Origin: an uncultured Selenomonadales bacterium
GTDB lineage: Bacteria > Bacillota > Negativicutes > Selenomonadales > Selenomonadaceae
Assembly: GCA_937910665.1 (NCBI GenBank)
Contig: CALEPR010000082.1
Span: forward strand, 1-50,725
Direction: 5' to 3'
Length of the DNA: 50,725 nt
Within the stretch, counting starts at the first letter, position 1, and every line of letters starts with the position of its first letter. Of this stretch, positions 42,106 to 50,540 are shown one piece after another. The notes beneath the pieces were generated by a model, which worked only from the letters and a program-made list of their open reading frames with translations, made no database searches and had not been told where the DNA came from. Position numbers and translations under genes: made by a program.

Positions 42106-43314
42106 TTATTTTGCGTCCTCCTCCAAAAGATGCCCCATTTTAGTTTTCTTGACAGTCAAATATTTTTTGTCGAACTTTGTCGGCGCGATGACGATAGGAA
42201 CTCTTTCGGTAATTGTTAAACCGTGTCCCTCAAGTCCGGCGCGTTTTGCAGGATTATTTGTCAAAAGTCTGATTGACGTCAGTCCCAAGTCAGAAAGAAT
42301 TTGTGCGCCGATTCCATAATCTCTCAAGTCAGGTTTAAATCCAAGCAAAACATTTGCCTCGACGGTGTCTTTGCCTTCGTCCTGAAGAGCATAGGCTCGA
42401 ATTTTATTTGCTAAACCGATTCCGCGACCTTCCTGGCGCATGTAAAGTACAACGCCTGCGCCTTCCTTTTCAATTCTCCTCAACGCAGTTTCAAGTTGAT
42501 CTCCGCAATCGCAGCGCAAACTTCCGAGAGCATCTCCTGTCAAACATTCCGAATGAACTCGAACCAAAACATTTTCTTTTCCTGAAACTTCACCTTTGAC
42601 GATCGCAAGATGACATTTGCCGTCAAGTTTGCTTTCATACGCCTTGATTCTGAAATGACCAAACTTACTTGGAAAATCCACGTCCGCAATTTTTTCAACA
42701 AATTTTTCTGTGCGCTTTCGATACTCAATCAAAGCGCGAACAGTTATGATATTCAATCCGTGATGTTCGGCAAAAATTTTTAACTTTTCAGTTCGCATCA
42801 TGTGTCCGTCGTCGTCCATAATTTCGCAACAAAGTCCGGCAGGATAAAAACCTGCAAGTCTTGCCAAGTCCGTCGTCGTTTCCGTGTGACCTGCGCGGCG
42901 AAGAACTCCGCCTTCAACACTTCGCAAAGGAAAAACATGTCCCGGCCGTCTGAAACTCGCGGGCTTTGCATTTTTGTCCAGCAAAAGTTTTATTGTGCGA
43001 CAGCGTTCATAGGCAGAAATTCCCGTTTCGGTGTCAAAAGCGTCGATTGAAACTGTAAAAGCTGTTTCATGATTGTCTGTATTGTTTAAAACCATTTGTC
43101 CAATTCCGAGTTCGTCAAGTCGTGCGCCGTCGATCGGAGCGCAAATTAAACCTTTGGCATAAGTCGCCATAAAATTTATAATTTCAGGCGTGACAGTTTC
43201 CGCCGCACAAATTAAATCGCCTTCGTTCTCTCTATCCTCGTCGTCCACAACCACAATCATTTTTCCATTTCTGATGTCCTCTATCGCTTGCTCGACAGTT
43301 GCAAAGTCGCTCAT
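42106..43314 (-). CDS. ribBA: Bifunctional 3,4-DHBP synthase / GTP cyclohydrolase II
   Basis: Supplies both precursors of riboflavin. 402 residues. The N-terminal RibB domain has DDEDRENEGDLI, RRPGHVFPLRS and RRAGHTETTTDLARLAG. The C-terminal RibA domain has VRVHSECLTGDALGSLRCDC with the zinc cysteines and YMRQEGRGIGLANKI. The start ATG 43314 follows GAAGGAG; a longer frame upstream is not supported. No other rib genes are adjacent, and no FMN riboswitch is seen in the 50-base leader. Confidence 0.96.
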   Translation of the reverse strand: MSDFATVEQAIEDIRNGKMIVVVDDEDRENEGDLICAAETVTPEIINFMATYAKGLICAPIDGARLDELGIGQMVLNNTDNHETAFTVSIDAFDTETGISAYERCRTIKLLLDKNAKPASFRRPGHVFPLRSVEGGVLRRAGHTETTTDLARLAGFYPAGLCCEIMDDDGHMMRTEKLKIFAEHHGLNIITVRALIEYRKRTEKFVEKIADVDFPSKFGHFRIKAYESKLDGKCHLAIVKGEVSGKENVLVRVHSECLTGDALGSLRCDCGDQLETALRRIEKEGAGVVLYMRQEGRGIGLANKIRAYALQDEGKDTVEANVLLGFKPDLRDYGIGAQILSDLGLTSIRLLTNNPAKRAGLEGHGLTITERVPIVIAPTKFDKKYLTVKKTKMGHLLEEDAK

Positions 43315-43372
43315 GAAAATTTCTCCTTCCAAAAATATTTTCTTGTCGCTTCTCAAATTGTAAATTATTTGC

Positions 43373-43401
43373 ATTTTACATTACCGAAAAATTTGTGTCA
43401 A
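43373..43401 (-). promoter_or_regulatory. Strong promoter for ribBA
   Basis: Minus strand TTGACA (plus 43396-43401), exactly 17 bases, TAAAAT (plus 43373-43378). Confidence 0.8.
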
Positions 43402-43545
43402 ACAGGCGCAGGTTACGGCAAAAAAATTTTCTTGCAGGAAAAATTTTTCTGCAGTCGAATTAGCAAGTTTTGAAAAAAGACTGTAATTGAAAATTTTTCC
43501 TGAAACTTGATGAAGAAACTTGATGACTGAAAGGAAGTTTTGTAT

Positions 43546-44496
43546 TTGATTACACCGATGGAAATTCATAACCGCGAATTTAAAAAAGGTTTTCGCGGAT
43601 ACAATGAAGCAGAAGTTGATGAATTTTTGGACAGGATTGTTGTCGACTATGAAAAAGTTTTGCGCGAAAATGAAAAGTTGCGCGATCAACTTGCTTTAAA
43701 TGCGCAGGAAGTCGAGAACTACAAAAAGTTGGAAAAAAATTTGCAAGATACTTTGAGCGTGGCGCAAAAAACCGCCGACGAAGTTTTGGATTCCGCAAAA
43801 AAATCTGCAAAGGAACTTCGTGACAACGCCGTCCGCGATACGCAGAGCATTTACAATAACACAATGCGCGAAACTCAAAACATTCGCGAACAGGCGCAAC
43901 TTGAATCGAAAAGACTTTTGGACGACGCAGCGCACAAACTCAGAATCATTGTCACCGAGTACGAAAAAATTGTCCGCGAAAAAAATTCCTTCCTGCTTAA
44001 AATTCGCACAGCTTTGGAATCTGAACTTGCGGTAACTTCGCAGCTTTTAACTTCCGTGCCACACATTGATGAATTGGCATCGCTGAAATCCGCGCTGACA
44101 AAAATTGAAAGTGAAAATAAAATTCCTCCGCAAGTCGAGGAAAAAATTTCCGAGCAAAAAAATATTTCCGAGCCTGAGGAAGTCATAGAAAAAGTTTCTC
44201 AGGTCATTTCAAAACCCAAGCCGAAAACTAAACCACCTGTCGCAGTCGAAAAAAAATCTGCGCCGAAAATCGAAAAGATTGAAAAAGTTGTACAGGTTGA
44301 ACCGGTTGCACAGGTTGAAAATGCGACTGAAAAAGTTTCTGAAATTGAAACGTCCGCAGAAAAAAATTCTGACCTCGAGGACACAAAATTTGTCGAAAAA
44401 GTCGAGGCAGTTTTACCTGCGGAAAAAATTTCTCCCGAACCTGCGGAGGACGACTTGGACAAAACGATGACTTATACTCCGATAAAAAAGGGGTAA
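43546..44496 (+). CDS. divIVA: DivIVA-domain cell-pole/septum protein
   Basis: A 316-residue coiled-coil protein. The N-terminal DivIVA signature ITPMEIHNREFKKGFRGYNE with the VDEFLDRIV heptads binds curved membrane. A long coiled coil spans about 30-180, then a low-complexity tail rich in Glu, Val, Lys and Pro (about 190-310) with no known fold. The TTG at 43546 gives the family start ITPxxIHN and has GGAAG seven bases upstream; the TTG at 43540 is too close. The stop lies at a GGGGTAAGG repeat. First gene of an operon with lspA. Confidence 0.88.
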   Translation: MITPMEIHNREFKKGFRGYNEAEVDEFLDRIVVDYEKVLRENEKLRDQLALNAQEVENYKKLEKNLQDTLSVAQKTADEVLDSAKKSAKELRDNAVRDTQSIYNNTMRETQNIREQAQLESKRLLDDAAHKLRIIVTEYEKIVREKNSFLLKIRTALESELAVTSQLLTSVPHIDELASLKSALTKIESENKIPPQVEEKISEQKNISEPEEVIEKVSQVISKPKPKTKPPVAVEKKSAPKIEKIEKVVQVEPVAQVENATEKVSEIETSAEKNSDLEDTKFVEKVEAVLPAEKISPEPAEDDLDKTMTYTPIKKG

Positions 44497-44518
44497 GGGA
44501 AAAGGTTAAGGGGTAAGG
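44487..44518. repeat. GGGGTAAGG repeat between divIVA and lspA
   Basis: AAGGGGTAAGG occurs twice around AAAAGGTTAAGG. It encodes the last residues and stop of divIVA and looks like a variant heptad island. Confidence 0.6.
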
Positions 44519-44560
44519 TCTTTTATCTCTTGTCACTAAGAACGAAATTAGGTGATGCGG

Positions 44561-45100
44561 ATGAAAAAAATTAAAGCGTTTCTGAAAAAAATTTTGCTTG
44601 CCGTCGAACTTGTTTTTGTAATTGCCTTCGTTCACTGGGATAAATTTTTATTTGTCGGAATAATTGCGTTGGATCAATTTGTAAAAGCAAAAATTATTTC
44701 TACAATGGTGCCGGGCGAATCAATTCCTGTTCTGAAAAATTTTTTCCACATAACATACGTTTTGAATCCGGGCGCGGCGTTTGGAATCCTGCCGAATCAG
44801 AGAATTTTTTTTCTGACGGCGGGAGGAATACTTTTAATTTTGGCGGCATATTTCTATCCGAAAATTAACAAGAAAGATAATTTGTCGAAATTCGGCGCGA
44901 TAACTTTGGTTGGCGGCGCGACTGCAAATTTAATTGACAGAGTTCAGAGCGGACTTGTCGTGGACTTTTTTGACTTCAGGAGCTGGCCTGTTTTTAATAT
45001 TGCGGACGTTGCTATTGTCGTCGGAATGTTTGTTATGGTTTATGTGATTCTGTTCAAAGTGGAAAGCGAAAGACAATTGGGAGTGAGGAGTGAGGAGTGA
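44561..45100 (+). CDS. lspA: Lipoprotein signal peptidase (signal peptidase II)
   Basis: An aspartyl protease of the inner membrane that removes lipoprotein signal peptides; two lipoproteins in this window (15825 and nagZ genes) are candidate substrates. 179 residues with four helices and about 20 extra N-terminal residues. Motifs: ALDQFVKAKI, YVLNPGAAFGIL, and the catalytic aspartates in ATANLIDRV and FNIADVAIV. The last six residues (GVRSEE) come from heptad repeats, which also start the next gene. ATG 44561 preferred to the GTG at 44552. Confidence 0.93.
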   Translation: MKKIKAFLKKILLAVELVFVIAFVHWDKFLFVGIIALDQFVKAKIISTMVPGESIPVLKNFFHITYVLNPGAAFGILPNQRIFFLTAGGILLILAAYFYPKINKKDNLSKFGAITLVGGATANLIDRVQSGLVVDFFDFRSWPVFNIADVAIVVGMFVMVYVILFKVESERQLGVRSEE

Positions 45101-45102
45101 GT
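45079..45102. repeat. Heptad repeats spanning the lspA end and next gene start
   Basis: GGGAGTGAGGAGTGAGGAGTG: three TGAGGAG units give the lspA tail, the Shine-Dalgarno (GAGGAG) and the GTG start of the downstream gene. Confidence 0.8.
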
Positions 45103-45900
45103 AATTTTATTGTTACAACTGCAAGAAAATTTACTGATGACGCTGAAAATTTAGCTGTTGAAACTGCAAAGAAATTAAATTTAAAATTTGTTCGTCGCGA
45201 AAATTTTTCACTCGATGCGCTGAAAAAAATTCACGACGCAGAAAATATTTTAATCGCAAAAAATAATTCGCTGGTGGTCTCGACTGAGAACGGCGAATTA
45301 TTTTTTCACCCGAACACGGCGCACTTAAGAATAAAAAATTTGCGTCGCGGACTGAATGACAGACTTATTGATGCGACGAAACTTTCTGAAGGAATGAAAA
45401 TTTTGGACTGCACGCTTGGACTTGGAAGCGATGCCATTGTCGAAAGTTTTGTTGTCGGCGAGAGCGGAAAAGTTGTCGCGTTGGAAAAAAGTCCTGCGCT
45501 TGCCGAAGTCGTTCGCTTTGGTTTGAAAAATTTTTCTGCCGACAATGAAAAAATTTTATCGGCGATGCGAAGGATTGAAGTTGTCACGACAGATTATCTT
45601 GATTACTTGAAAGCGGCTGAAAAAAATTCTTTCGACGTTGTTTACTTCGATCCGATGTTCCGTCGCCCTGTCGAAAAAAGTTCCGGAATAAATCCGCTCA
45701 GACCTGTCGCCGACAATCGACCTGTAAGTTCGGAGGCAGTTCGCGAGGCTTGCAGAGTTGCAAAAAATTTTGTCGTCCTGAAGGAAAATTCGCGCAGCGA
45801 AGAATTTAATCGACTGCTTTTTAAAATTGCGGAGGGCGGCAAGTACAGCTCAATTTCTTTCGGCGTGATTGATTGCAAAAATTTGGAGTGGAAAAAATGA
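45097..45900 (+). CDS. Class I SAM-dependent methyltransferase, RsmJ-like
   Basis: A 267-residue Rossmann methyltransferase. N-terminal portion (1-75) is strand-rich and includes FHPNTAHLRIKNLRRG. The SAM loop is LDCTLGLGSDAIVESF, then VVALEKSP, and the catalytic YFDPMFRRPVEKSS resembles the DPMFP-type motif of RsmJ, which methylates G1516 of 16S rRNA. A rRNA target is plausible but unproven. GTG start overlaps the lspA stop by four bases. The stop overlaps the next start by four bases, so the operon is tightly coupled. Confidence 0.8.
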   Translation: MSNFIVTTARKFTDDAENLAVETAKKLNLKFVRRENFSLDALKKIHDAENILIAKNNSLVVSTENGELFFHPNTAHLRIKNLRRGLNDRLIDATKLSEGMKILDCTLGLGSDAIVESFVVGESGKVVALEKSPALAEVVRFGLKNFSADNEKILSAMRRIEVVTTDYLDYLKAAEKNSFDVVYFDPMFRRPVEKSSGINPLRPVADNRPVSSEAVREACRVAKNFVVLKENSRSEEFNRLLFKIAEGGKYSSISFGVIDCKNLEWKK

Positions 45901-46826
45901 TTTGTTACTTGGGACTTGGCGGAAATTTGGGCGACAAAATTAAAAATCTTCGCGCCGCCATCGAGTCGATAAAAAAAATTTCCGGCGTAAAACTTTTAAA
46001 AATTTCTTCCTTCTACGAAACAGAAGCGTGGGGAGTAAAAAATCAACCTGACTATTTAAACGCCGCAGTAAAAATTTTTTCCGAACTCGAGCCGCCGAAA
46101 CTTTTGGATGCGTTGCAGAAAATTGAAATTGAACTCGGTCGCGTAAGACTTGAACACTGGGGAGCGCGGACTGTCGATATAGATATTTTGCTAATCGACG
46201 ACTTGAAAATAAATTCCGAAAGATTGAAAGTTCCTCACCCCTACCTTTTTGAGCGCGATTTTGTTTTAATTCCGCTCGCAGAAATTTTTCCCGATCTGAA
46301 ATTTAATTTGCATGGCGACAGAGTAAAAAAAGTTTTCGGCAGTCCGAAAGATTTTAAATTGAAATTTGTCGCCTGCGTCGATAAAAATTTTGGATTGGGA
46401 AATAAAGGCGAATTGCTTTTTAAAATTCCCGCCGATCTGAAAAATTTTCGCCGACTGACTTTAGGCAACACAATTATTTTCGGCAGAAAAACTTTGCAAA
46501 CCTTTCCCGACGCAAAACCTTTGCAAGGGCGCAGAAATATAATTTTCAGTCGCAGCGAAAAAAAAATTCCCGACGCTGAAATTGTTTCAAACGTCGAGGA
46601 ACTTTTTGAAAAACTTTCTGTGTCTGAAAAAAATTTTGTAGTAGGCGGCGGAGAAATTTTTTCCGAACTTTTGCCTTACGCCACAGAAATTTTTTTGACA
46701 GAAGTTGACGCGAAAAAAGTTTTCGATACTTTTTTCCCAAAGTTTGAAAATGAATTTGATTTAGTCGAAGTAAAAAATTTTTTCGGCGAACCAAATTTTC
46801 AATTCAAAAAATTTCGCGCAAAATAA
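45897..46826 (+). CDS. folK: HPPK-DHFR fusion protein (FolK and FolA domains)
   Basis: A 309-residue fusion of two folate enzymes. Residues 1 to about 150 are 6-hydroxymethyl-7,8-dihydropterin pyrophosphokinase: GLGGNLGDKIKNLRAAIES, SSFYETEAWG, and LEHWGARTVDIDILLID, which binds magnesium. Residues about 160-309 are dihydrofolate reductase: FVACVDKNFGLGNKGELLFK, IPADLKNFRRLTLGN with the catalytic Asp, IIFGRKTLQTFP, GRRNIIFSR, and VVGGGEIF for NADPH. The usual Trp near the active site is Phe. Both domains look complete. The fusion order is unusual. folD lies next to it, convergent. Confidence 0.92.
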   Translation: MICYLGLGGNLGDKIKNLRAAIESIKKISGVKLLKISSFYETEAWGVKNQPDYLNAAVKIFSELEPPKLLDALQKIEIELGRVRLEHWGARTVDIDILLIDDLKINSERLKVPHPYLFERDFVLIPLAEIFPDLKFNLHGDRVKKVFGSPKDFKLKFVACVDKNFGLGNKGELLFKIPADLKNFRRLTLGNTIIFGRKTLQTFPDAKPLQGRRNIIFSRSEKKIPDAEIVSNVEELFEKLSVSEKNFVVGGGEIFSELLPYATEIFLTEVDAKKVFDTFFPKFENEFDLVEVKNFFGEPNFQFKKFRAK

Positions 46827-46828
46827 AA

Positions 46829-46850
46829 TTTAGAAACTGTGATTGAAGTT
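46829..46850. repeat. Possible partial copy of the dispersed inverted repeat
   Basis: TTTAGAAACTGTGATTGAAG shares TTTAGAAACTGT with the ends of copies A (23595) and B (27461), then diverges. It is between two convergent genes, as copy A is. Confidence 0.3.
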
Positions 46851-46851
46851 C

Positions 46852-47715
46852 TTAATTCGCAAGCTGAAGTCTCACAGCCTTGACGACATTTTTCATCAGC
46901 ATGGCGACTGTCAAAAGTCCTACGCCTCCCGGCACAGGAGTTATCGCGCTTGCAATTTCAACCGCTGCATCAAAGTCAACATCGCCGACTAATTTTTTCG
47001 GAGCAATTCGATTTATTCCAACATCAATGACGACTGCGCCGGGTTTAATCATGTCTGCCGTGACAAATTTTGGTTTTCCCATCGCCGCAACCAAAATATC
47101 TGCTTCGCGAGTTACCTTAGGCAAATTTTTTGTGTGCGAATGACAAACTGTCACAGTTGCATTTCTTGCCATCAACAAATGCAACATCGGTTTTCCGACA
47201 ATGTTGCTCCGACCAATTATAACCGCACGTTTGCCATCAATCTCAATTCCCGCCAAGTCCAACATCTCAATACAACCTGCAGGAGTGCACGGAACAAGTG
47301 CGGGACTTCCCGTGACAAGTTTCCCGACGTTCACGGGATGAAAACCGTCGACATCTTTCAGAGGATTTATTCTGTTCAAAATTTCTTCGGAATTATTTTT
47401 TATCGCATCGGGCAAAGGCAACTGAACCAAAATTCCATGAATATCTTTCGCCGCATTGAGTTCGTCAATTTTTGCAAGCAGCTCGTCCTTTGTCGTGTCC
47501 TCCGACATCGTTACGACTTCTGAATTTATTCCAAGTTCTTCGCAAGTTTTATGTTTGTTTCGGACGTAAACTTGTGACGCAGGATTTTCTCCGACAATTA
47601 TCACGGCGAGTCCCGGCGTTACGCCAAATTTTTTTTTCAAGTTCTCAACTTCTGTTTGCGCCGAATTTTTTATCTGCGCGGCAAAATCTTTTCCCGACAA
47701 AATTCTTGCTGACAT
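46852..47715 (-). CDS. folD: Methylenetetrahydrofolate dehydrogenase/cyclohydrolase
   Basis: Interconverts 5,10-methylene- and 10-formyl-tetrahydrofolate with NADP. 287 residues, full length. Substrate motif VYVRNKHKTCEELGI (the Tyr and catalytic Lys), ILVQLPLPD, VDGFHPVN, CTPAGCIEML, the NADP loop VIIGRSNIVGKPM and the C-terminal PVPGGVGLLTVAML. Start ATG 47715 after GAGGTGA. It is the last gene of a minus operon after lepA and rsmE. Confidence 0.96.
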   Translation of the reverse strand: MSARILSGKDFAAQIKNSAQTEVENLKKKFGVTPGLAVIIVGENPASQVYVRNKHKTCEELGINSEVVTMSEDTTKDELLAKIDELNAAKDIHGILVQLPLPDAIKNNSEEILNRINPLKDVDGFHPVNVGKLVTGSPALVPCTPAGCIEMLDLAGIEIDGKRAVIIGRSNIVGKPMLHLLMARNATVTVCHSHTKNLPKVTREADILVAAMGKPKFVTADMIKPGAVVIDVGINRIAPKKLVGDVDFDAAVEIASAITPVPGGVGLLTVAMLMKNVVKAVRLQLAN

Positions 47716-47740
47716 CAACTCATCACCTCAAAAAATTTTT

Positions 47741-48604
47741 TCAACTCAATTCGTACTGGACGACAGAAAGCGCGGAAAGTGCAGCAGTGTCTGTTTTCAA
47801 GATTCTTTTTCCGAGAGTGACGCTCACGCCGCCGACAGATTTTATTTCTTTGACTTCGCGCTCTGAAAAACCGCCTTCAGGTCCGATCAAAATTATAATA
47901 TTTTTGTCGCAGTCTGAAATTTTAAATTCTTGCAAAATGTCCTGAATTTTTTGCTCCTGTTCGCCTTCGTAACAAAAAAGCAACAAAGCACCCTTGCAGT
48001 TGAAAATTTTTTTGTCGCCGCTTTTGACGAAACGACCGAGCGAAGGAGAAATTTTTTTCAGCCAGTCGAAAAGCTCTACAATGTCCTCAATCTCCGGCAA
48101 AGTATCCCGCGCGGATTGCTCGGCAGATTCTTTAGCAATTTTTTTCCAGCGATCCACTTTCGACTTCGCTCGCAAATTTTCAGGTCGCACAATCGTTCTG
48201 TCCGAGATCAGCGGCAAAATCTTTTCCGCTCCAAGTTCAGTAACTTTTTCAACAATGTAGTCGAACTTATTTTGTTTCGGCAAACACTCAGCCAAAGTTA
48301 TGTGCTTGGAATAAATTTTTTCGACAGTTTCAAAATGCGTTTCCACTTTATCTGAACTGTAAATTGTGCGGATAATTTTTATTTTTTCCACCGACTTAAC
48401 TTTTTTAATTTTGCTGACACACTTCGCCTGAATTGTTTCTTTGTCGAAGTCGACAAGTTCCAACATCGCGGAGTTTCCATTTTTATCGACAGCAACAATT
48501 TTGTCGCCTTTTTGGGCGCGAAGAGAATAGGCAAGGTGATGAGCATCGTCGCCTTTAATGGTTATGGTTTCGGAAAGTTCTTCTTCTAAAAAAATTCTTT
48601 TCAT
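47741..48604 (-). CDS. rsmE: 16S rRNA (uracil(1498)-N3)-methyltransferase
   Basis: A SPOUT-class methyltransferase. The N-terminal PUA-like domain (MKRIFLEEEL to about 75) is followed by the knot: QNKFDYIVEKVTELGAEKI, RWKKIAKESAEQSARDTLPEI, ILIGPEGGFSEREV and LGKRILKTDTAALSAL. At 287 residues it is some 40 longer than usual; one extra stretch is RTIYSSDKVETHFETVEK just before the ITLAECLPK strand, another is around 195-215. ATG 48604 follows GGAGGA. It lies between lepA and folD. Confidence 0.93.
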   Translation of the reverse strand: MKRIFLEEELSETITIKGDDAHHLAYSLRAQKGDKIVAVDKNGNSAMLELVDFDKETIQAKCVSKIKKVKSVEKIKIIRTIYSSDKVETHFETVEKIYSKHITLAECLPKQNKFDYIVEKVTELGAEKILPLISDRTIVRPENLRAKSKVDRWKKIAKESAEQSARDTLPEIEDIVELFDWLKKISPSLGRFVKSGDKKIFNCKGALLLFCYEGEQEQKIQDILQEFKISDCDKNIIILIGPEGGFSEREVKEIKSVGGVSVTLGKRILKTDTAALSALSVVQYELS

Positions 48605-48691
48605 CGGCGTCCTCCTGTGGTTCAAAGATTTTGAAAATTTATTCGTCGCAGTCAAAACAATTCCTGCAGAAAAACTTTTTTCAAAATTTCT

Positions 48692-50491
48692 CTAAGTTTC
48701 CTCTCCGACAGTCAAGACAGCCATAAACGCCTCCTGTGGAAGTTCAACGCTGCCGACAGCCTTCATGCGTTTCTTTCCTTCCTTCTGCTTTTCAAGAAGT
48801 TTTCTTTTTCTGGAAACATCGCCGCCGTAACATTTTGCAAGAACATCTTTCCTCCGCGCCTTGACAGTTTCTCGCGCAATAATTCTGCCGCCAATCGCCG
48901 CCTGCACGGGAATATCAAAAAGTTGCTCGGGAATAATTCTTTTCAATTTCAGCGCAAGAGTCCTGCCAAACTTCGCCGCCCGACTTCGGTGAACAATCGA
49001 ACTCAACGCATCAACTAAATCACCATTCAGCAAAATATCCAACTTAACTAAATCTGCTTCAACATAATTTGCAGGTTCATAATCCAAACTTGCATAGCCG
49101 CGAGTCATCGATTTTAATTTGTCGAAGAAGTCATAAATAATTTCATTGAGCGGAATTTCATAAGTCAACATAACTCTTGTTTTGTCAATGTAGTCCATGC
49201 TTTTGTAAGTTCCGCGCTTGTCCCTGCAAAGTTCCATAACTGCACCAATGTAATCGGCAGGAACAATTACAGTAGCTTTTACAGTCGGCTCCTCGATAGA
49301 TTTTATTTCAGTCGTCGGAGGGAGGGCGGCGGGATTGTCGATCGATAAAACTTCGCCGTCAGTTTTATTGACTTTGTAGACAACGGAAGGAGCAGTCGTG
49401 ACCAATCGCAAATTATATTCGCGCTCAAGTCTTTCCTGAACAACGTCCATGTGCAACAAACCTAAAAAGCCGCAGCGAAAACCAAAACCAAGAGCCGCAG
49501 AAGTTTCAGGTTCATAAACCAAAGCTGCATCGTTCAGTTGAAGTTTTTCCAATGCTTCTTTCAAGTTATCGTAGTCCGCACTGTCAGTCGGATAAAGTCC
49601 GCAAAAAACCATCGGCACGGGAGCGCGGTAACCTTCCAAAGCCTTCGCAGGTTTTTCTGCCGTTGTGATTGTGTCGCCGACTCGAACATCACGAACATCT
49701 TTCAAACTTCCGCAAATGTAACCGACTTCGCCCGCCGAAAGTTTGTCAAGTTCAGTCATCGCAGGTGAAAAAATTCCAATCTCTGTCGCGTCAAATTCTT
49801 TTCCTGTGGCGATAAGTTTTAGCCTGTCGCCTTTGCAAACTTTTCCTGCCATAAGTCTGACGTGAGCGACTGCACCTTTGTAACTGTCGAAATATGAATC
49901 AAAAATTAAAGCCTGCAGAGGTTTGTCTGAATTATTTTCAGGCGGCGGAATTTTTTTTACAATCGCCTCCAAAATATTTTCAACGCCTTCTCCGGTTTTC
50001 GCGCTGCAACTTACAGCGTCGGAAGCATCTAAACCAATCGCGTCCTCAATTTCAGTTTTCGCTCGTTCAACGTCTGCGCTCGGCAGATCAATTTTATTTA
50101 TCACAGGAATAATTTCCAAATCATGTTCAAGTGCAAGATAAACATTCGACAAAGTTTGAGCCTCGACTCCTTGAGTGGCATCGACGACCAAAAGCGCACC
50201 TTCGCACGCCGCCAAACTTCTTGAAACTTCATAAGTAAAATCGACATGACCGGGCGTGTCGATTAAATTCAGCTGATATTCTTCGCCGTCCTGCGCTTTA
50301 TATTTCAGGCGAACAGTTTGCGCCTTGATTGTGATTCCGCGCTCGCGCTCCAAGTCCATATTGTCTAAAAGTTGATCCGACATCTCGCGCTTCTCAACTG
50401 CGCCTGTCATTTCGATAAGTCTGTCAGCCAGAGTAGACTTGCCGTGATCTATGTGCGCTATGATTGAAAAATTTCTTATCTTGTTGTCCAA
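48692..50491 (-). CDS. lepA: Elongation factor 4 (LepA)
   Basis: A 599-residue ribosomal GTPase that acts on stalled or mis-translocated ribosomes. G1 is AHIDHGKSTLADRL, G2 RGITIK, G3 DTPGHVDF, G4 NKIDLP; the EF-G-like domains follow and the C-terminal LepA domain (LVDALSSIVHRSRA, IPRQLFDIP-like IPEQLFDIPVQAAI, then DVLAKCYGGDVSRKRKLLEK) is complete. The TTG start has GAAGGGAAG nine to ten bases upstream. First gene of the lepA-rsmE-folD operon. Its upstream region is the tandem repeat at the window edge. Confidence 0.97.
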   Translation of the reverse strand: MDNKIRNFSIIAHIDHGKSTLADRLIEMTGAVEKREMSDQLLDNMDLERERGITIKAQTVRLKYKAQDGEEYQLNLIDTPGHVDFTYEVSRSLAACEGALLVVDATQGVEAQTLSNVYLALEHDLEIIPVINKIDLPSADVERAKTEIEDAIGLDASDAVSCSAKTGEGVENILEAIVKKIPPPENNSDKPLQALIFDSYFDSYKGAVAHVRLMAGKVCKGDRLKLIATGKEFDATEIGIFSPAMTELDKLSAGEVGYICGSLKDVRDVRVGDTITTAEKPAKALEGYRAPVPMVFCGLYPTDSADYDNLKEALEKLQLNDAALVYEPETSAALGFGFRCGFLGLLHMDVVQERLEREYNLRLVTTAPSVVYKVNKTDGEVLSIDNPAALPPTTEIKSIEEPTVKATVIVPADYIGAVMELCRDKRGTYKSMDYIDKTRVMLTYEIPLNEIIYDFFDKLKSMTRGYASLDYEPANYVEADLVKLDILLNGDLVDALSSIVHRSRAAKFGRTLALKLKRIIPEQLFDIPVQAAIGGRIIARETVKARRKDVLAKCYGGDVSRKRKLLEKQKEGKKRMKAVGSVELPQEAFMAVLTVGEET

Positions 50492-50540
50492 AAAAATTTC
50501 TTCCCTTCGCTAATTTTGAATAATTTTAATTTCTTTCGAC

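Noticed and set aside
43315..43372. FMN riboswitch ahead of ribBA
   Set aside because: The leader is only about 50 bases and lacks the conserved RFN-element core.
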